A stretch of 64,000 nt of DNA from Urophycis tenuis (GCA_036785325.1 JAXIVH010000024.1:4592198-4656197), one strand, 5' to 3'; counted from the stretch's first letter, positions 40,224-52,589 are shown. Made by a program: numbers and translations. Notes: a model not told the origin generated them from the letters alone.

Positions 40224-43200
40224 TCACCGGCGTGGAGGCGGTACAAGCAGCTGGGTGGCGGTGACAGAGTCGGGAAACAGGTTGTGATAGGTCGGCAGAG
40301 GGACGTAGGCCGCCGTGATCATTTTCCCTAAACACAAACATCAGGGAGGGTTAGCCTAACCTAGCATCAAATAAGGGTGAGTGTTAGCCTAGCATCAGCC
40401 AGAGTAGGGGTTACCCTGGTCGAGCATCAGTTAGAGTGAGTGTTGGCTTAGCCTAGTGTCAAGTAGGGTGAGGTTTAGCCATGGCTCCATGCAGGGGCCC
40501 TACCAGATGGTGAGCTGACCAACATGGTTCGATGGAACATTATGGGATGTCTTACCTGCAAAGTATCTCCCATGCAGAGCGTTGACAGCAGCCATGGCAG
40601 CAGGAATTGTGGGACATTTGACATAGACGTTACCCTGGCAACAGACAGAACATAAGTCATATATGGATATGATAATACAAACACTATTCCAATTCAATAC
40701 TCACACTACAATGATGCGATACGCTAATATCATTATACTATTTAATATTTAATAAATCATTTTCAAAACTTCCCGCCTATATGGCAGAAATCCTGCACAC
40801 TGCTGTAAAATGTTAACCCCTGAATAGGGTAAGGCTTGTGATTGAGGGTTAGTTACTTCAGTAGAGTTTTTGTCAACGTAGATGTGGACGACTCCGCCAT
40901 GTTTGTTACACTCCTCGATGACATCATGCTGGATGTCCATGTCCCATCCAGGTGCCTCCTCACTAAACACAAAAAATAATAATAACACATCAAAACAACT
41001 TCTGTCTCAAGGTCCTGGACTACTATTTGACGTCTCTACAGAGTCTCAAGGTCCTGGACTACTGTCTAACGTCTCTACCAAGTCTCAAGGTCCTGGACTA
41101 CTGTCTAACGTCTCTACCAAGTCTCAAGGTCCTGGACTACTGTCTAACGTCTCTACCAAGTCTCAAGGTCCTGGACTACTGTCTAACGTCTCTACCAAGT
41201 CTCAAGGTCCTGGACTACTGTCCGACGTCTCTACCAAGTCTCAAGGTCCTGGACTACTGTCTAAAGTCTCTACCAAGTCTCAAGGTCCTGGACTACTGTC
41301 TAACGTCTCTACCAAGTCTCAAGGTCCTGGACTACAGACCACTAAAACCAGCCCAGGATGGCATGTCAAAAGCCACATTCACCACAATAATTGACTGCCT
41401 TTTTGCTCTAAACACAACATCAACATGGACACACGTAATGAAACCTACTTGTTGCCGTTGAACATGTTGGACAGCTGGAAGCAGTGTGTCGCCAGAGGCT
41501 GGGAGGGCAGGTTCATAGCCGCTGAATTCATGTTCATCGCATGGTTCATCGCATGGTTCATCCCTGGGTTCATCCCCGGATTCATCCCTGGATTCATGCC
41601 GTGGTTCATCCCTGGGTTCATGGCCGCTAAAGACAAAACATTTCATCATGCTCTGCGCTTCTGTCCACCCAAACTGCTCCCCTCACTCCCCGAATGATTG
41701 GATGTCCTGGATAACCATCAAATAGAATCTACAAAAGTGGCCTGATTGGCAACCCGATTTGTCTTTGGCACCAAGGACACATCATTTTCTCCTTAATGTG
41801 CTTAAGGTGCACACTGCTCCAACAAAGACTTAGATCTGGTTAATGAGCCATGAGCCATTGTGGTCGTTGCCAGATTGAGTGTCTTGTTGCTGAACTTGTG
41901 GAATCGATATAACTGGGTGTTGGCGCTTCTTTGGGCGTTTAATAGGAAGCGCTTTACAGATTGGCCCCATGTGTGAACTGTGAGCCGGTGCCAACCAAAT
42001 ATGACAGTAGTCATACATGTCTGCAATTTGGATGCCCCGTGAGCAGTGCATGAGAACTGCTCCCACACGCGGCAACCTCAACTATAAAAGGCATGGCTGC
42101 CCACACCCTTCACGGCGTCTATCAACATGTGTACCTGAGACAGCAGCCATAGCTCCAATAGCGATGGCTCCACTCATCTGAAGAGCCTGCTGGGCCGCTG
42201 GAGGGATCTGGAGCCCGGTACCTACCGCACACAAACGCACACACTTATAGCACATGATGTCTGACACTACACACTTAAACCACATCATTTATAATGCTCT
42301 GCTACTATACTGTTGTAACACGTTACAGCACATGATGCAGTGTGATGCTGTGACAATATGTTATGACAGATGACATGGAACTATATAGTAACAGTACCCT
42401 CTGCCAGCCGGGCCATGAGCTGCAGGCGTCCCGTGGTTCCCAGGTCGATGCCGGTGCGCTCCAGCTCATCAGAGTCCAGGAAGGAGGAGGCGCTGGAGGA
42501 GTCGCTCCTCTCCGTCACATGGCCAACCTTCATGGGCCGCCCGGCCAGCTCAAAGCCGTTCAGCTGCTCCAAGGCCTTCTTAGCACACTCTGCATCTGCA
42601 AACTAACACACACACACATACGTGAACATCTCTCTTCTTGGCACACAAGATGAAGACCAGGAGAAGAGTAGAAAGAGGAAGATGAAATGATGCAAAGATG
42701 GAGGAGGAGGAGGTAGTCGTCTTACCGTAATGAAGCCATAGCCTTTCGAACGCCCGGTTTCACTGTCCATCATCAGCTGAATGCTCTCAATCTAACAAAC
42801 ACAGAAAGACACACACATACTGTCATTCACCAGTGTGCTAAATCATGCTAGCAGGGTGGTGTATGCTAACTCGTGCTAGCAGGGTGGTGTATGCTAACTA
42901 GTGCTAGCAGGGTGGTGTATGCTAACTAGTGCTAGAAGGGTGGTGTATGCCAACTGGTGCTAGCAGGGTGGTGTATGGAAACTCGTGCTAGCAAGGTGGT
43001 GTATGGTAACTCATGCTAGCAGGGTGGTGTATGCTTACACGTCCAAAAGGCTCAAATATCCCGCGCAGCATCTCCTCTGTGATGTTGAAGTGCAGCGAGC
43101 CGACATAGAGGCGCATGGGCCCAGCGTTCCCCTTCTGCAGGTTGTTAGCTAGCGCTGCGGCGCGATTCTTCTCCGCCTGTGCCAGCAAACCATACATAAC

Positions 43201-46200
43201 ACTGAATACACATTATACATTTACTAGGGCGTAGGGTTAGATAGTGGATATAATTCCCCGGGGTTCGCGTTAAATAGATAATATGTAAATATCTAGGGTT
43301 AGGGTTAGATAGTGGATGTATAATTACATAGGGTTAGGGTTAGATAGTGGATGTATAATTACATAGGGTTAGGGTTAGATAGTGGATGTAAAATTACATA
43401 GGGTTAGACAGTGGATGTATAATTACATAGTTAGTTAGTGGATGTACCTGGGAGGCCTGCACTATGATGGGAACCCCCAGCAGTCGTTGACCTGAGAGGC
43501 CGATGGCCAGAGGAACTGAGTTGGCCTCTACAAACTCTATGTAGGCGATGCCCTTTGACCTGCGGGAGTTCCTGTCCGAGATCATCCGCACATCTCGTAC
43601 CTGAGAATGAGACAAGAAAAGCAATGAAATACCATCTTATCTAGTGTACCCCACACCTTATAATGCTGGTGAACTACAAATGTCTGTTTACTTCCTATTT
43701 ATGTGAATGTGTTTGATTTATTTCAAGTCAAATTAATCAAAGTTGTTTCCAATGTTGTTTTTTATATTCATGCAAATAGATATTGGCCCCAGATATCTGC
43801 TATCAGTTTCTGTAATGAGTAATTATCCCATAGGTGCATCCTTGGTATGGTGCAGATTCCTGTACACTCACAAATGAAATGTGCATTTACAGATCGTTTT
43901 ACACATTTGTCTGATTTAGCACACACAGCTTGAGAGTTATACAACTCCCACTCACATTTGTAAATAGTTTCACTCTAACAACGCCCCACAACCCAGCTTG
44001 AGTGTTTGTATGATGCTGCCGTGCTGTTTGGTTGCTGTGTTACCTTGCCAACAGCAGAGAAGAACTCTTCCAGGTCGCGGGGTCGTATCCTGGCAGCCAG
44101 CTGCATACAAAACACGGTCCTGGAGTCCCGCTCCTCTGGGGTCAGGTTGTCTATGGGCTGCCTACACACACATATATACACACTGTAGCAGATCCAGTCA
44201 TGGTAGTGGGCATCATGAGGAGCATGTGGAGTGGGGTTTACCTGACTGGACTGGGCCGCTCCTTCTTCACCGGACTCTTACTCTTGGACCTCTTACGACT
44301 GTTGACAGACAGACAGACAGACAGACAGACAGAATGAAGAGGAACACGTCTGGATCAACCACCCAAAAAATTCAGGCAGAGGGAAACCTTTGGTTTCATG
44401 GTCAGGCGCTAGGTACAAGCTTGCACGCGGGGTCAGGAGCTACATACTAGCTTGCACGCGGGGTCAGGAGCTATGTACAAGCTAGCGCGGGGGGTCAGGA
44501 GCTACGTACAAGCTAGCGCGCGGGGTCAGGAGCTACGTACTAGCTTGCACGCGGGGTCAGGCGCTACGTAAAAAGTAGCGCGCGGGGGCCAGGAGCTACG
44601 TACAAGCTAGCGCGCGGGGTCAGGCGCTACGTACAAGCTAGCGCGCGGGGTCAGACGCTACGTACAAGCTAGCGCGCGGGGTCAGGCGCTACGTACAAGC
44701 TAGCGCGCGGGGTCAGGCGCTACGTACAAGCTAGCGTGCCGGGTCAGGAGCTACGTACAAGCTAGCGCGCGGGGTCAGGAGCTACGTACAAGCTAGCGTG
44801 CGGGGTCAGGAGCTACGTACAAGCTAGTGCGCGGGGTCAGGAGCTACGTACAAGCTAGCGCGCGGGGTCAGGAGCTACGTCCAAGCTAGCGGGCGGGGTC
44901 AGGAGCTACGTACAAGCTAGCACGCGGGGTCAGGAGCTACGTACAAGCTAGCGCGCGGGGTCAGGAGCTACGTACAAGCTAGCGCGCGGGGTCAGGAGCT
45001 ACGTACAAGCTAGCGCGCGGGGTCAGGAGCTACATACATGCTGGTCTTGTGGTGGTCACGGTAGCGGCCGCCACGCTCGCGGCTCCGGGACCGACTGCGC
45101 TTGTGCTCACGGCTACGGCGGTGCTTCCGGTCGTGACTCTTCTTCCTCTCGCGACTCTTGCTCCTCTTCTTTTCGCGACTCCGACTGCGCTTCTTCCTGT
45201 CAGAACAGACGACAGCCAATCAGAACACTTGATTTGACTTGGGTTGTTATACTTGTTGATCCACGAGGAAAACCTCAGCGCTGAGCCCATCCCAGCCAGG
45301 AGCCGGTGGCGGCCAGGACAACAGGACCGGCTCCGGGTGTCCGGGTAGACAGAGGTCGGGCAGAGCAGGAGTGGTACATTGCAGGTTATGTAGTGTGGGA
45401 GGGCGGCCCCTCACCCTGAGGAGACCTAGGTGAACGCGGGAGAACAGACAAACTCCACACAGAAAGGACCCAAAGGTTTGACCCCAGGACCTTCTTACTT
45501 TGAGGCAGAATTGCCAACAGTGGACTGGACTGGTTATTGTAGGCCCTTTAACACATGCAGTCTCAACATGCAGAGTGTGTAAAATGGGTTATTTCGTTTT
45601 GTTCGACTTTTAGTGGCTGAAAGTGCCATGTTTATTAAAATAGCACTGCTGAGGTGGTGTATTAAAATTAATCCAACATCTGGAGAGGCCCTTTATGTAG
45701 TTGGAAGTTAGAAAAGTGTGTGTAATTAGTACTAAACTTAGAAATATATTGGATATTCTACAGCCTCTGAATGACAGCGATCTGATGCGGGGAACTGAAG
45801 ACATGATCGCCAGTGGTGTCTCATTGACCAACAGGGAGACAGACTGGAACAGACAGGAACAGAGAGGGAACAGGAAATCAGGAAGAGAGCGACAGGAACA
45901 GACAGAGTTACAGAGTAACAGAGAGGAACAGACAGACAGGAACAGAGAGGAACAAACAGACAGGAACAGAGAGGGAACAGACAGACAGGAAGAGAGGAGC
46001 AGACAGACAGGAACAGAGGAGCAGACAGACAGGAACAGAGGAACAGACAGACAGGAAGAGAGGAGCAGACAGACAGGAACAGAGGAACAGAGAAACAGGA
46101 ACAGAGTGGAACAGAGACAGGAAGAGAGGAACAGAAAGACAGGAACAGAGGGGAACAGAGAAACAGGAAGAGGGGAACAGACAGACAGGAACAGAGAAAC

Positions 46201-49200
46201 AGGAACAGAGTGGAACAGAGACAGGAAGAGAGGAACAGGAACAGAGAGGAACAGAGACAGGAAGAGAGGAACAGAAAGACAGGAACAGAGAAACAGGAAG
46301 AGGGGAACAGACAGACAGGAACAGAGAAGCAGGAAGAGGGGAACAGACAGACAGGAACAGAGAAACAGGAACAGAGAGGAACAGAGAAACAGGAACAGAG
46401 TGGAATAGACAGACAGGAACAGAGAGGACCAGAGTGGAACAGAGACAGGAAGAGAGGAACAGACAGACAGGAACAGAGAGGAACAGACAGACAGGAACAG
46501 AGAAACAGGAACAGAGAGGAACAGAGAAACAGGACCAGAGTGGAATAGACAGACAGGAACAGGGAAACAGGAAGAGGGGAACAGACAGACAGGAACAGAG
46601 AAACAGGAAGAGGGGAATAGACAGACAGGAACAGAGAAACAGGAAGAGAGGAACAGAGCCAGGTGAAAGGCTTACTTCTTGCTGTGCTCATCATGTCTCG
46701 GGGAGCTGATGATCTTGGGTTCTTCCTGCAGGTCGAGAGAACAGGATGAGGGCGAACCGATGCAACGTTGTCAGGGTGGGGAAAAGAATATAGACACAAT
46801 TTAATCATTTATAGTCAACACTTTGATCTTTTCGTGGTCAGGTCTCTTAGAGTCGGAGGGGGGTGGGCGGGGTTGTATCTGTCGTAGTCTGGTCATGTCT
46901 AGTGTCAAAGGCCCAGAGTTGGTCCCCAGGCTAGAGTTTAGGCTGCGGCCCAGCTTGGAGCTCCGGCAGTGAGGGGGGGGGGGGCCGTCTTCAGCGGTGT
47001 GGCTGGGTCTCCTGAGGGCCCTGAAGCAGACAGGGAGTCAGATGGCTTAGTCACCAAACTAACCCTAACTAACTCACCCTAACCAACCCATCAACCCTAA
47101 CTAACTAAGTCCCTAACCCCTAACTAAGCCACTATCTCACTCATACAAACCCAATACCCTTAACTAACCCACTAACTCACACTGACAAACCCAAAAGCCT
47201 TACCTAATAACCCAGACTAACTAACCCAATAATGACCCTAACCAACTAGTTCACCCACCAACTCATCCTAACCAACTCAATGACTCTAACCCTAATAATT
47301 CCCAACCAACACTATCCAACCCAAACTCAAATGGATCCGAACAAACAATAACTAAACCAAGCCCAGGAATCAATTCTAGCCCACTTACCCTAAACCACTA
47401 ACCTTAACTACTCCTTTACCACAAATGCTAACCATTGCTTACCACCACCCAAGAACCTCATCTAACACCAACTATACATAACCAGCCCCAACCCACTAAT
47501 TCTAATCAGCCTTTAATACCTTTAATACCTTCTCATCCTAACCAGCCCTTGCCCAATAACCCTAACAGGCCGTAACTAACCCTCTCATGGACCCTATTAA
47601 CCCACCTGTCTCACATCACAGCTCCTGTGTGTGGCCACTGGCCACAAACATGTCACCACCCCTACTGTTTCACTCACAGCTGACAGATGATTGGTTAGCA
47701 TCAATGACATGATATTAATACTATGTCTTTAATACCGAGGGTCGTTGATCTGCTGTTGAAGAAAAAAAATGTTCCTCTGCTGTCCCTACCACGCTGTATA
47801 GTAGTACTACTATAGTACGCAGCAATTCTACTGCATACTATAGTGGATCCGCCCCGATCATGCACCAAACTTTGCACGAAGGATACTTTGCTGAAAGTCA
47901 ACAAACACGACGACAGACCCAGGGAGGTCCGCAGACCCACCATCCAACCCCTCTCTACCAAAACCACCACCCAAACCCAGACCCACCACCCCAACCCAGC
48001 TCCACCAATCAAACCTAGCTCCACCACCCAAACCCAGCTCCACCAGAACCACAATCAATAGACTCTGGAGGAGGAGATGGCCGTATCTTCATCATGGTCA
48101 GACATGCATCTTCATCATGATCAGACATGTATGGTGGATCCGCAGAACCCGAGGCTAGATGTGCTCTCATGCACACTGACTAACACATACGCTCCACACC
48201 CAACGCACTGCTTGTGATGAAACTAATGGCCTGTTGAACATCATCCTGTAGCAATAGTGTTGCCATATTCACTACTGATGCACCTCTTGCTGCGACAAAA
48301 GTGTTTCTATAATAACTAGTTGTAACTTTATCTGAGGAATTTCCCTCCCCATGCAAATATGTAATTATAACCCCAATATATCACTGGGTCGCTGGTGTGG
48401 GGTGGCAGTTGAGTGGACTCCCGGGGCTCTGTCGCCGTGTAGGTGGACTTCGTAGGCTCTGCCCTCGGTGTGCAGTTGACGCACATTTTAGTAGCAGCCT
48501 TGCGTGTTCTAGCCCTGCTGACTCAGAGATGCATGCAGAATTACCGTAGTGCCACTAGCAACACCCTACTGTTTCTAACACTCCTCACTACACCTCACAG
48601 AATCCTCTTCTGGCTGGGGGTTCCAGGGCAAAGTCTAAAAAAGACCCAACCATAGTCATGTTACCATGCCAACCACAGTACAGTCATGTTACCGTGGGGA
48701 CCACAGTACAGTCGTGTTGCCACGGGGACCATAGTACAGTCGTGTTGCCATGGGGACCACAGTACAGCAATACACGGTGGGCTTTACTACCTTCAAGTTT
48801 CTGACAGATCACAGTGGCATTCAGGGGGTAGAGGTGAGAAATCGTTAGGCAAGTCTACAAAGAGAGATAGACGGGCAATTTATTTATCATGTGGTGGAAC
48901 GGCAGCAGCATCACATCAACATTCAAACAGCACCAAGCTTTAACTGTACAGGGTTCATTAACATCAACTAGCCCTGACTAACAGAGGTCTTTCTCTGAGC
49001 ATTGCTTTACCTACATTACAATACTAGCCAAACTGTAAGCAAGTTGACCTGGATGTGTAAGGGAGATACTAGGGCTGGTTAAAAACTGGTGTGCAGCAGA
49101 CACACGGAGACGTACAGAGAGAGATACAGACACAGCGAGGCTACAGACACCCACCTTTCGGAACGGCGCCTCCAGCATGGCCTCGATGTCCAGATCATCT

Positions 49201-49205
49201 GCCAT
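40224..49205 (-). CDS. rbm39: RNA-binding protein 39 (CAPER-alpha), complete, 14 exons
   Basis: Nuclear SR-like splicing factor and transcription coactivator. Exons in mRNA order: 49155-49205, 46676-46725, 45038-45196, 44242-44298, 44044-44161, 43448-43600, 43039-43176, 42726-42791, 42398-42602, 42135-42221, 41449-41626, 40857-40962, 40556-40634, 40224-40327. They sum to 1551 nt, all in phase: 516 codons (human about 530). Starts MADDLDIEAMLEAPFRK. RS domain about residues 34-110 (KKRSRSREKKRSKSRERKKS). RRM1 about 117-195 (RTVFCMQLAARIRPRDLEEF; SKGIAYIEF). RRM2 about 213-290 (MRLYVGSLHFNITEEMLRGI; SKGYGFIT). Linker LDSDELERTGIDLGTTGRLQ. C-terminal UHM-type RRM about 410-505 (DVIEECNKHGGVVHIYVDKN; ALHGRYFAGKMITAAYVPL). 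Ends VPPPRR. Exon 41449-41626 encodes a run of MNPG/MNHG/MNHA units not present in the human protein I recall. Fish may have two rbm39 copies. Confidence 0.97.
41005..41335 (+). repeat. 39-bp minisatellite in rbm39 intron
   Basis: About 8.5 copies of GTCTAACGTCTCTACCAAGT plus CTCAAGGTCCTGGACTACT, between exons 40857-40962 and 41449-41626. The unit is a multiple of three, so it gives artificial 140-170-codon frames. Confidence 0.92.
42826..43036. repeat. 28-bp minisatellite starting at an rbm39 donor
   Basis: About 7.5 copies of CTCGTGCTAGCAGGGTGGTG plus TATGCTAA. In the rbm39 sense the true donor is GTAAGCATACACCACCCTGC; the copies read GTTAGCATACACC (also GTTACC, GTTTCC). Confidence 0.9.
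43246..43447. repeat. 35-bp array starting at an rbm39 donor
   Basis: About five copies of TAGGGTTAGGGTTAGATAGT plus GGATGTATAATTACA, ending at the donor of exon 43448-43600 (GTACATCCACTAACTAACTA on the minus strand). Copies read ATACATCCACT or TTACATCCACT, so the donor G is lost in each. Confidence 0.88.
44285..44335. repeat. (GACA)n near an rbm39 acceptor
   Basis: ACAGACAGACAGACAGACAG just upstream (mRNA sense) of exon 44242-44298. Confidence 0.8.
44395..45037. repeat. 31-bp minisatellite starting at an rbm39 donor
   Basis: About 20 copies of GCGCGCGGGGTCAGGAGCTA plus CGTACAAGCTA. The last copy merges with the donor of the RS-domain exon 45038-45196. The real donor reads GTATGTAGCTCCTGACCCCG; the copies read GTACGTAGCTCCTGACCCCG and keep the GT. 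Confidence 0.93.
45840..46660 (+). repeat. Purine-rich AGAGGAACAGACAGACAGGA array
   Basis: About 800 bp of mixed GGAACAG, GACAGACAG and GAAGAGAG units in the rbm39 intron between exons 45038-45196 and 46676-46725. It gives long Arg/Gln/Glu/Thr frames on plus and Ser/Leu/Cys/Val frames on minus, which are artefacts. Confidence 0.9.
47030..47600. repeat. Degenerate CCCTAACTAAC-type tract
   Basis: About 570 bp of loosely telomere-like CTAACC/CCCTAA words with much divergence, in the large rbm39 intron. No pure (CCCTAA)n run. Confidence 0.7.
47610..49154 (-). other. Rest of the large rbm39 intron
   Basis: Contains a short array of about 31 bp (CAGTCATGTTACCGTGGGGA-like, about 48655-48770, four units) and a CCACCACCCAAACCCAG-rich patch (47935-48050). 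No convincing exon seen. Vertebrate rbm39 genes are known to carry a poison exon in this region; I could not identify one by eye. Confidence 0.45.
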
Positions 49206-49216
49206 GATGCAGCTGG

Positions 49217-50263
49217 TCTGAGAGGGAGACATGAAACAGGCCATAAGCAGAGAGACAGGAAGCAAACATAAGCAGAGAGATAGGACATAAGCAGACAGAC
49301 AGGCGAGGAAAATTTATCCACTTAAATGTTTCTTTGTACCACAATAGAAAATAAGAGTACATCAAATTTACTTCTCCTTCATTTGGAGGCAGGACAAACT
49401 TCACAGGCTCGTTATCAACACCCCTTCCTGCTTGATCGCTGCATGACCGATAGTCCTTCGAATCAATGCTTCACCCTTCATTTTAACATAAGCTATTTAT
49501 GTTCATATTTTATGCTGTAATATGGCAAAACGGTAAACTGTAAAAAGAATTTGGTCTTTGATTTAAAGTTTGACATTTAAAAGAGCTCATATTAAAATTG
49601 CAGGCGACACATTTATTAGAAGGACAATACGAGTCATGAGAAACAGGGACATGTGTTTGTTGATGGATGGGAACGGGCTAATTACACTGGTATCAACTAT
49701 CTAAATGCTGAATGAAGAAACCTTACAACGGTCCGGGTACTCACAATAGCTCGTCTACACGTGGAAATGACCCAATAATATTAACGTCTGGCAACCAATA
49801 TGGTATAGAATTATATAACCTGTGTACCTGCGCTACATGAAGTTAGCCTGAATTAGTATAATGACTATAAGATCATCGATATACTACTACTAACAACAAA
49901 CCCCTAACACGGTCTACTACTACGACCAACTAGCCTTTATATCGATAGCTTCAGCAATGACTAACATGTCCAGGCTGTCAAATGAACCATTATCACTGAC
50001 AACTAGCCAGCTAACTAGCCAAAACATCCGAACTCTGGCTAACTAGCAATTACAACAGTTAGCTAGCTAACACGCCATAACGACCATTAGCCAGCTCACT
50101 GGCCATAGCAGACATTAGCTAGCCCACTAGCTATAGCAAACATTAGCTAGCTAACGAGCGGCCTGTTTCATTCTAGCTCCCTTCACGCATTCATTAGTAA
50201 GAGTTGACTATAACATTCATATTACTGTTAATAACAGAAAAGTAGACAGAGTGGCCGTCATAC
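49217..50263 (-). other. rbm39 leader intron
   Basis: AT-rich. Scattered TTAGCTAGC/AACTAGC words at 49990-50160. No gene. Confidence 0.4.
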
Positions 50264-50380
50264 CTTGATAGCCTGAATGCTAATATAAGTCGTGAGTTTT
50301 TACCAAATCGTCTCTTCGTCGTTCACGCACGCCTCAGTGTAGTGGCGCGTGTGACATTACAGGTGCGCACGCAGCCTATA
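50264..50380 (-). promoter_or_regulatory. rbm39: rbm39 untranslated first exon and promoter
   Basis: The rbm39 ATG exon follows an acceptor (ctctgtctcag-like, before 49217). A matching upstream donor GCTATCAAG|GTATGACG ends an exon at 50264. It is preceded by a GC-rich stretch with CGTTGCAAC and several GCGCG words, consistent with a promoter near 50.35-50.4 kb. Confidence 0.45.
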
Positions 50381-50459
50381 CGTTGCAACAGCGCGAGTTA
50401 ACGCGATACTTGTCACGCACAGACCACCACCAACTCACATTCCTTGTACAGTATTTGCA

Positions 50460-50585
50460 AACCTACTTGGCAATACACTCGACTGTATTTAGTCTCGGTC
50501 TTGTTTTAGTCTTGACTGTATTTAGTCTCAGTCTTGTCTTAGTCTCGACTGTATTCGGTCTCAGTCTTGTCTTGGTCTCGGACAT
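50460..50585 (+). repeat. GTCTCGGTCTTGTCTTAGTC tandem units
   Basis: About four diverged units of 33-36 bp; similar wording to the larger array at 61.9-62.5 kb. Confidence 0.7.
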
Positions 50586-51044
50586 GGACGTCTCGAGGGG
50601 ATTTGTGCATAAACCAAGCAGCGAGCTCATGCTCATCACAAAACCTCAGAAGCACTGACGAAGCACTGATATACTACGCGCCAAATAAGTTACATTGTAT
50701 ATATTTTCCAAACTGCTGCGTCACTCCCCTAGTCCACACTTCACCACAGCTACTCAGCCTTGTGCTCACGCACGAACAATAGTTTTTATGGAAAAATAGA
50801 ATCTTCTCGTCCATTCCGCTGTAGGCCTAATCAAATTTGGATTTTTATCAGCACACGGGAGTTTTTGTGGGAAGTTGATATCATACAGTGTAATTTGGCT
50901 TCTACAATGATGCGTTGATGATTGTGTATCTTTAATTTGATGTTACGATTTCATCTGTAAATTAAGTATAATTTAAATAAGTTACATATTTCCCATTCTT
51001 TAGGCAGTTGTTGGAGGTGCAAGATTGTGGTGTTTGTCGTTTTG

Positions 51045-51400
51045 TCACATGACCTTGAGACCAGTCGTAACAGCACACTGGATGCGGAACGGCTGCAGAT
51101 CCGCTCCGCTACGGCGGCGGAGCCGATACGTATCAATTATATTCAACGTGTGAGCGTCCACCGACTCCGGCTCCGCTGCGTCGTGGGTCCGGAATGGCTC
51201 CGGCATCCGGCAGCCCTCGCAAACCATACGCAGAGCTTCTATTTTTGCCGGACGCCGGAGCACGGCGCATCACTTCAGCACAGAGCAGACCGGTTATATC
51301 GCGTGATTATGCGTCAATTCGCGAGATCTCGTGCGCCCTCGGGACTCCGCTGTCACAGGCGGACCCGCAACGGTGCAAGTAGAACACGGCACTACTAGAG
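51045..51400. repeat. GC-rich interspersed-repeat-like block
   Basis: Dense GGCTCCG/CCGGAGC words (GGAGCCGATACGTATC, CCGACTCCGGCTCCGCTGCG). The vocabulary resembles the interior of the hAT element at 58.1-58.5 kb. No ends could be fixed and no coding is seen. At 51405-51440 the minus strand reads GGCATAGCTCAGTGGTAGTG, a tRNA A-box-like head without a B box. Confidence 0.35.
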
Positions 51401-51585
51401 TCCTTCAGAGACTCTAGGCACTACCACTGAGCTATGCCGCCAAATTTACAGCAGGATAGCAATTAGTGGAGTCAAACGTTACAATGGAAAGCTAGGCTCA
51501 ATTTGATCTTTATGAGAGTTTTTTGCATTTTTAATAGCAAATATCTCAAAAAGTTTAAAGTTTACAAGAAGGAATGCATAGCACA

Positions 51586-51671
51586 GCTATACGGAAGTAC
51601 ACCTTTATAATACAGTTTGAATGAAATATCGAGGTTCCGTTGTTTAGCCTCCGTAAATTGCAGAAGTATAA
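51586..51671 (+). repeat. Interspersed repeat X, left part
   Basis: Shares AATACAGTTTGAATGAAAT, TCGAGGTTC and GTTTAGC with 61161-61260 at about 85-90 percent by eye. It is cut at TGTGAAG (51672-51678) by the nested stack below and resumes at 56580 (TGTGAAGAAGAATAATATGA). The intact copy at 61.2 kb reads TGTGAAGAATAATAATATGA at the same point. Confidence 0.75.
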
Positions 51672-52017
51672 TGTGAAGAGGCGGCAAGCACTGTCGCCTC
51701 ACAGCAAGAGGGTTCTGGGACTGGGTACGAATCCACCTGGGACCCGGGACCTTTCTGTGTGGAGTTTGCATGTTCTCCCCGTGCTTGCGTGGGTTCTCTC
51801 CGGGTACTCCGGCTTCCTCCCACAGACCAAAAACATGCAGGTTGGGGATTAGGTTAATTGGTGTCTCTAAATTGACCATGTGTGAATGGTTGTTCCTCTA
51901 TATATGTTAGCCCTGTGATAGGCTGGCGACCTGTCCAGGGTGTACTCTCGCCCTCTACTCTTGTACCTCTCGCCCGTTGCAGCTGGGATTGGCTCCAGCC
52001 CCCCGGCCCAAGTACGT

Positions 52018-52091
52018 CTCGCTGCAGCCTGCGGGAAGGCGCGGTTTGACATCATGCCCCGCCCACATCAAGCACAGGTGCCTTCTGGGAT
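52018..52091 (+). repeat. Left terminal inverted repeat of the 3.7-kb insertion
   Basis: Inverted partner at 55613-55686; four differences in 74 positions. Includes GGTTTGACATCATGCCCCGC. Confidence 0.9.
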
Positions 52092-52589
52092 TTGTATGCG
52101 CCCGACCGTTACCAGTGCATTATGGGATTTGCTTGCGATTAAACATGATTACGCCGATTTTTAGTGGTTTATCCATATCCAGTAGGTGATTTTGTAACCT
52201 AACTCTTACGTTTCATTAGAAATAATAAATGGGAACTCCTCAAATCATTCGTTGTGCAGTAGTGAAACAAGTGTCCAAATGGGCAATATATATATATATA
52301 TAACACTACTATATGTAGCGTGTCCTCTTTGTTTTATTTTACCTTTTACTTTTTACTGGAGTACTGTGATGAACGCAATTTCCCTCAGGGATCAATAAAG
52401 TATGTCTGTCTGTCTGTCTGTCATTATACAAGAACTTACACTACACACATCAAACACATCCAGGACGTTACACTATTATACAAATGATATTACAAGTCAG
52501 CTATTTCAAGTCTCACTATCTTTCCTAGAAACCAATGAAGAACACACACATTTGATAACAAAGATCATGTAACAGTGAGTTTTATTAGT

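Noticed and set aside
45701..46808. 235- and 356-codon Arg/Gln/Glu and Ser/Leu/Cys frames
   Set aside because: Repeat translation of the purine-rich array in an rbm39 intron.
47030..47600. Interstitial telomere
   Set aside because: CCCTAA words are scattered and diverged; there is no pure hexamer run.
51405..51440. tRNA gene on the minus strand
   Set aside because: Only an A-box-like head (TAGCTCAGTGGTAGTG); no B box or stem closure.
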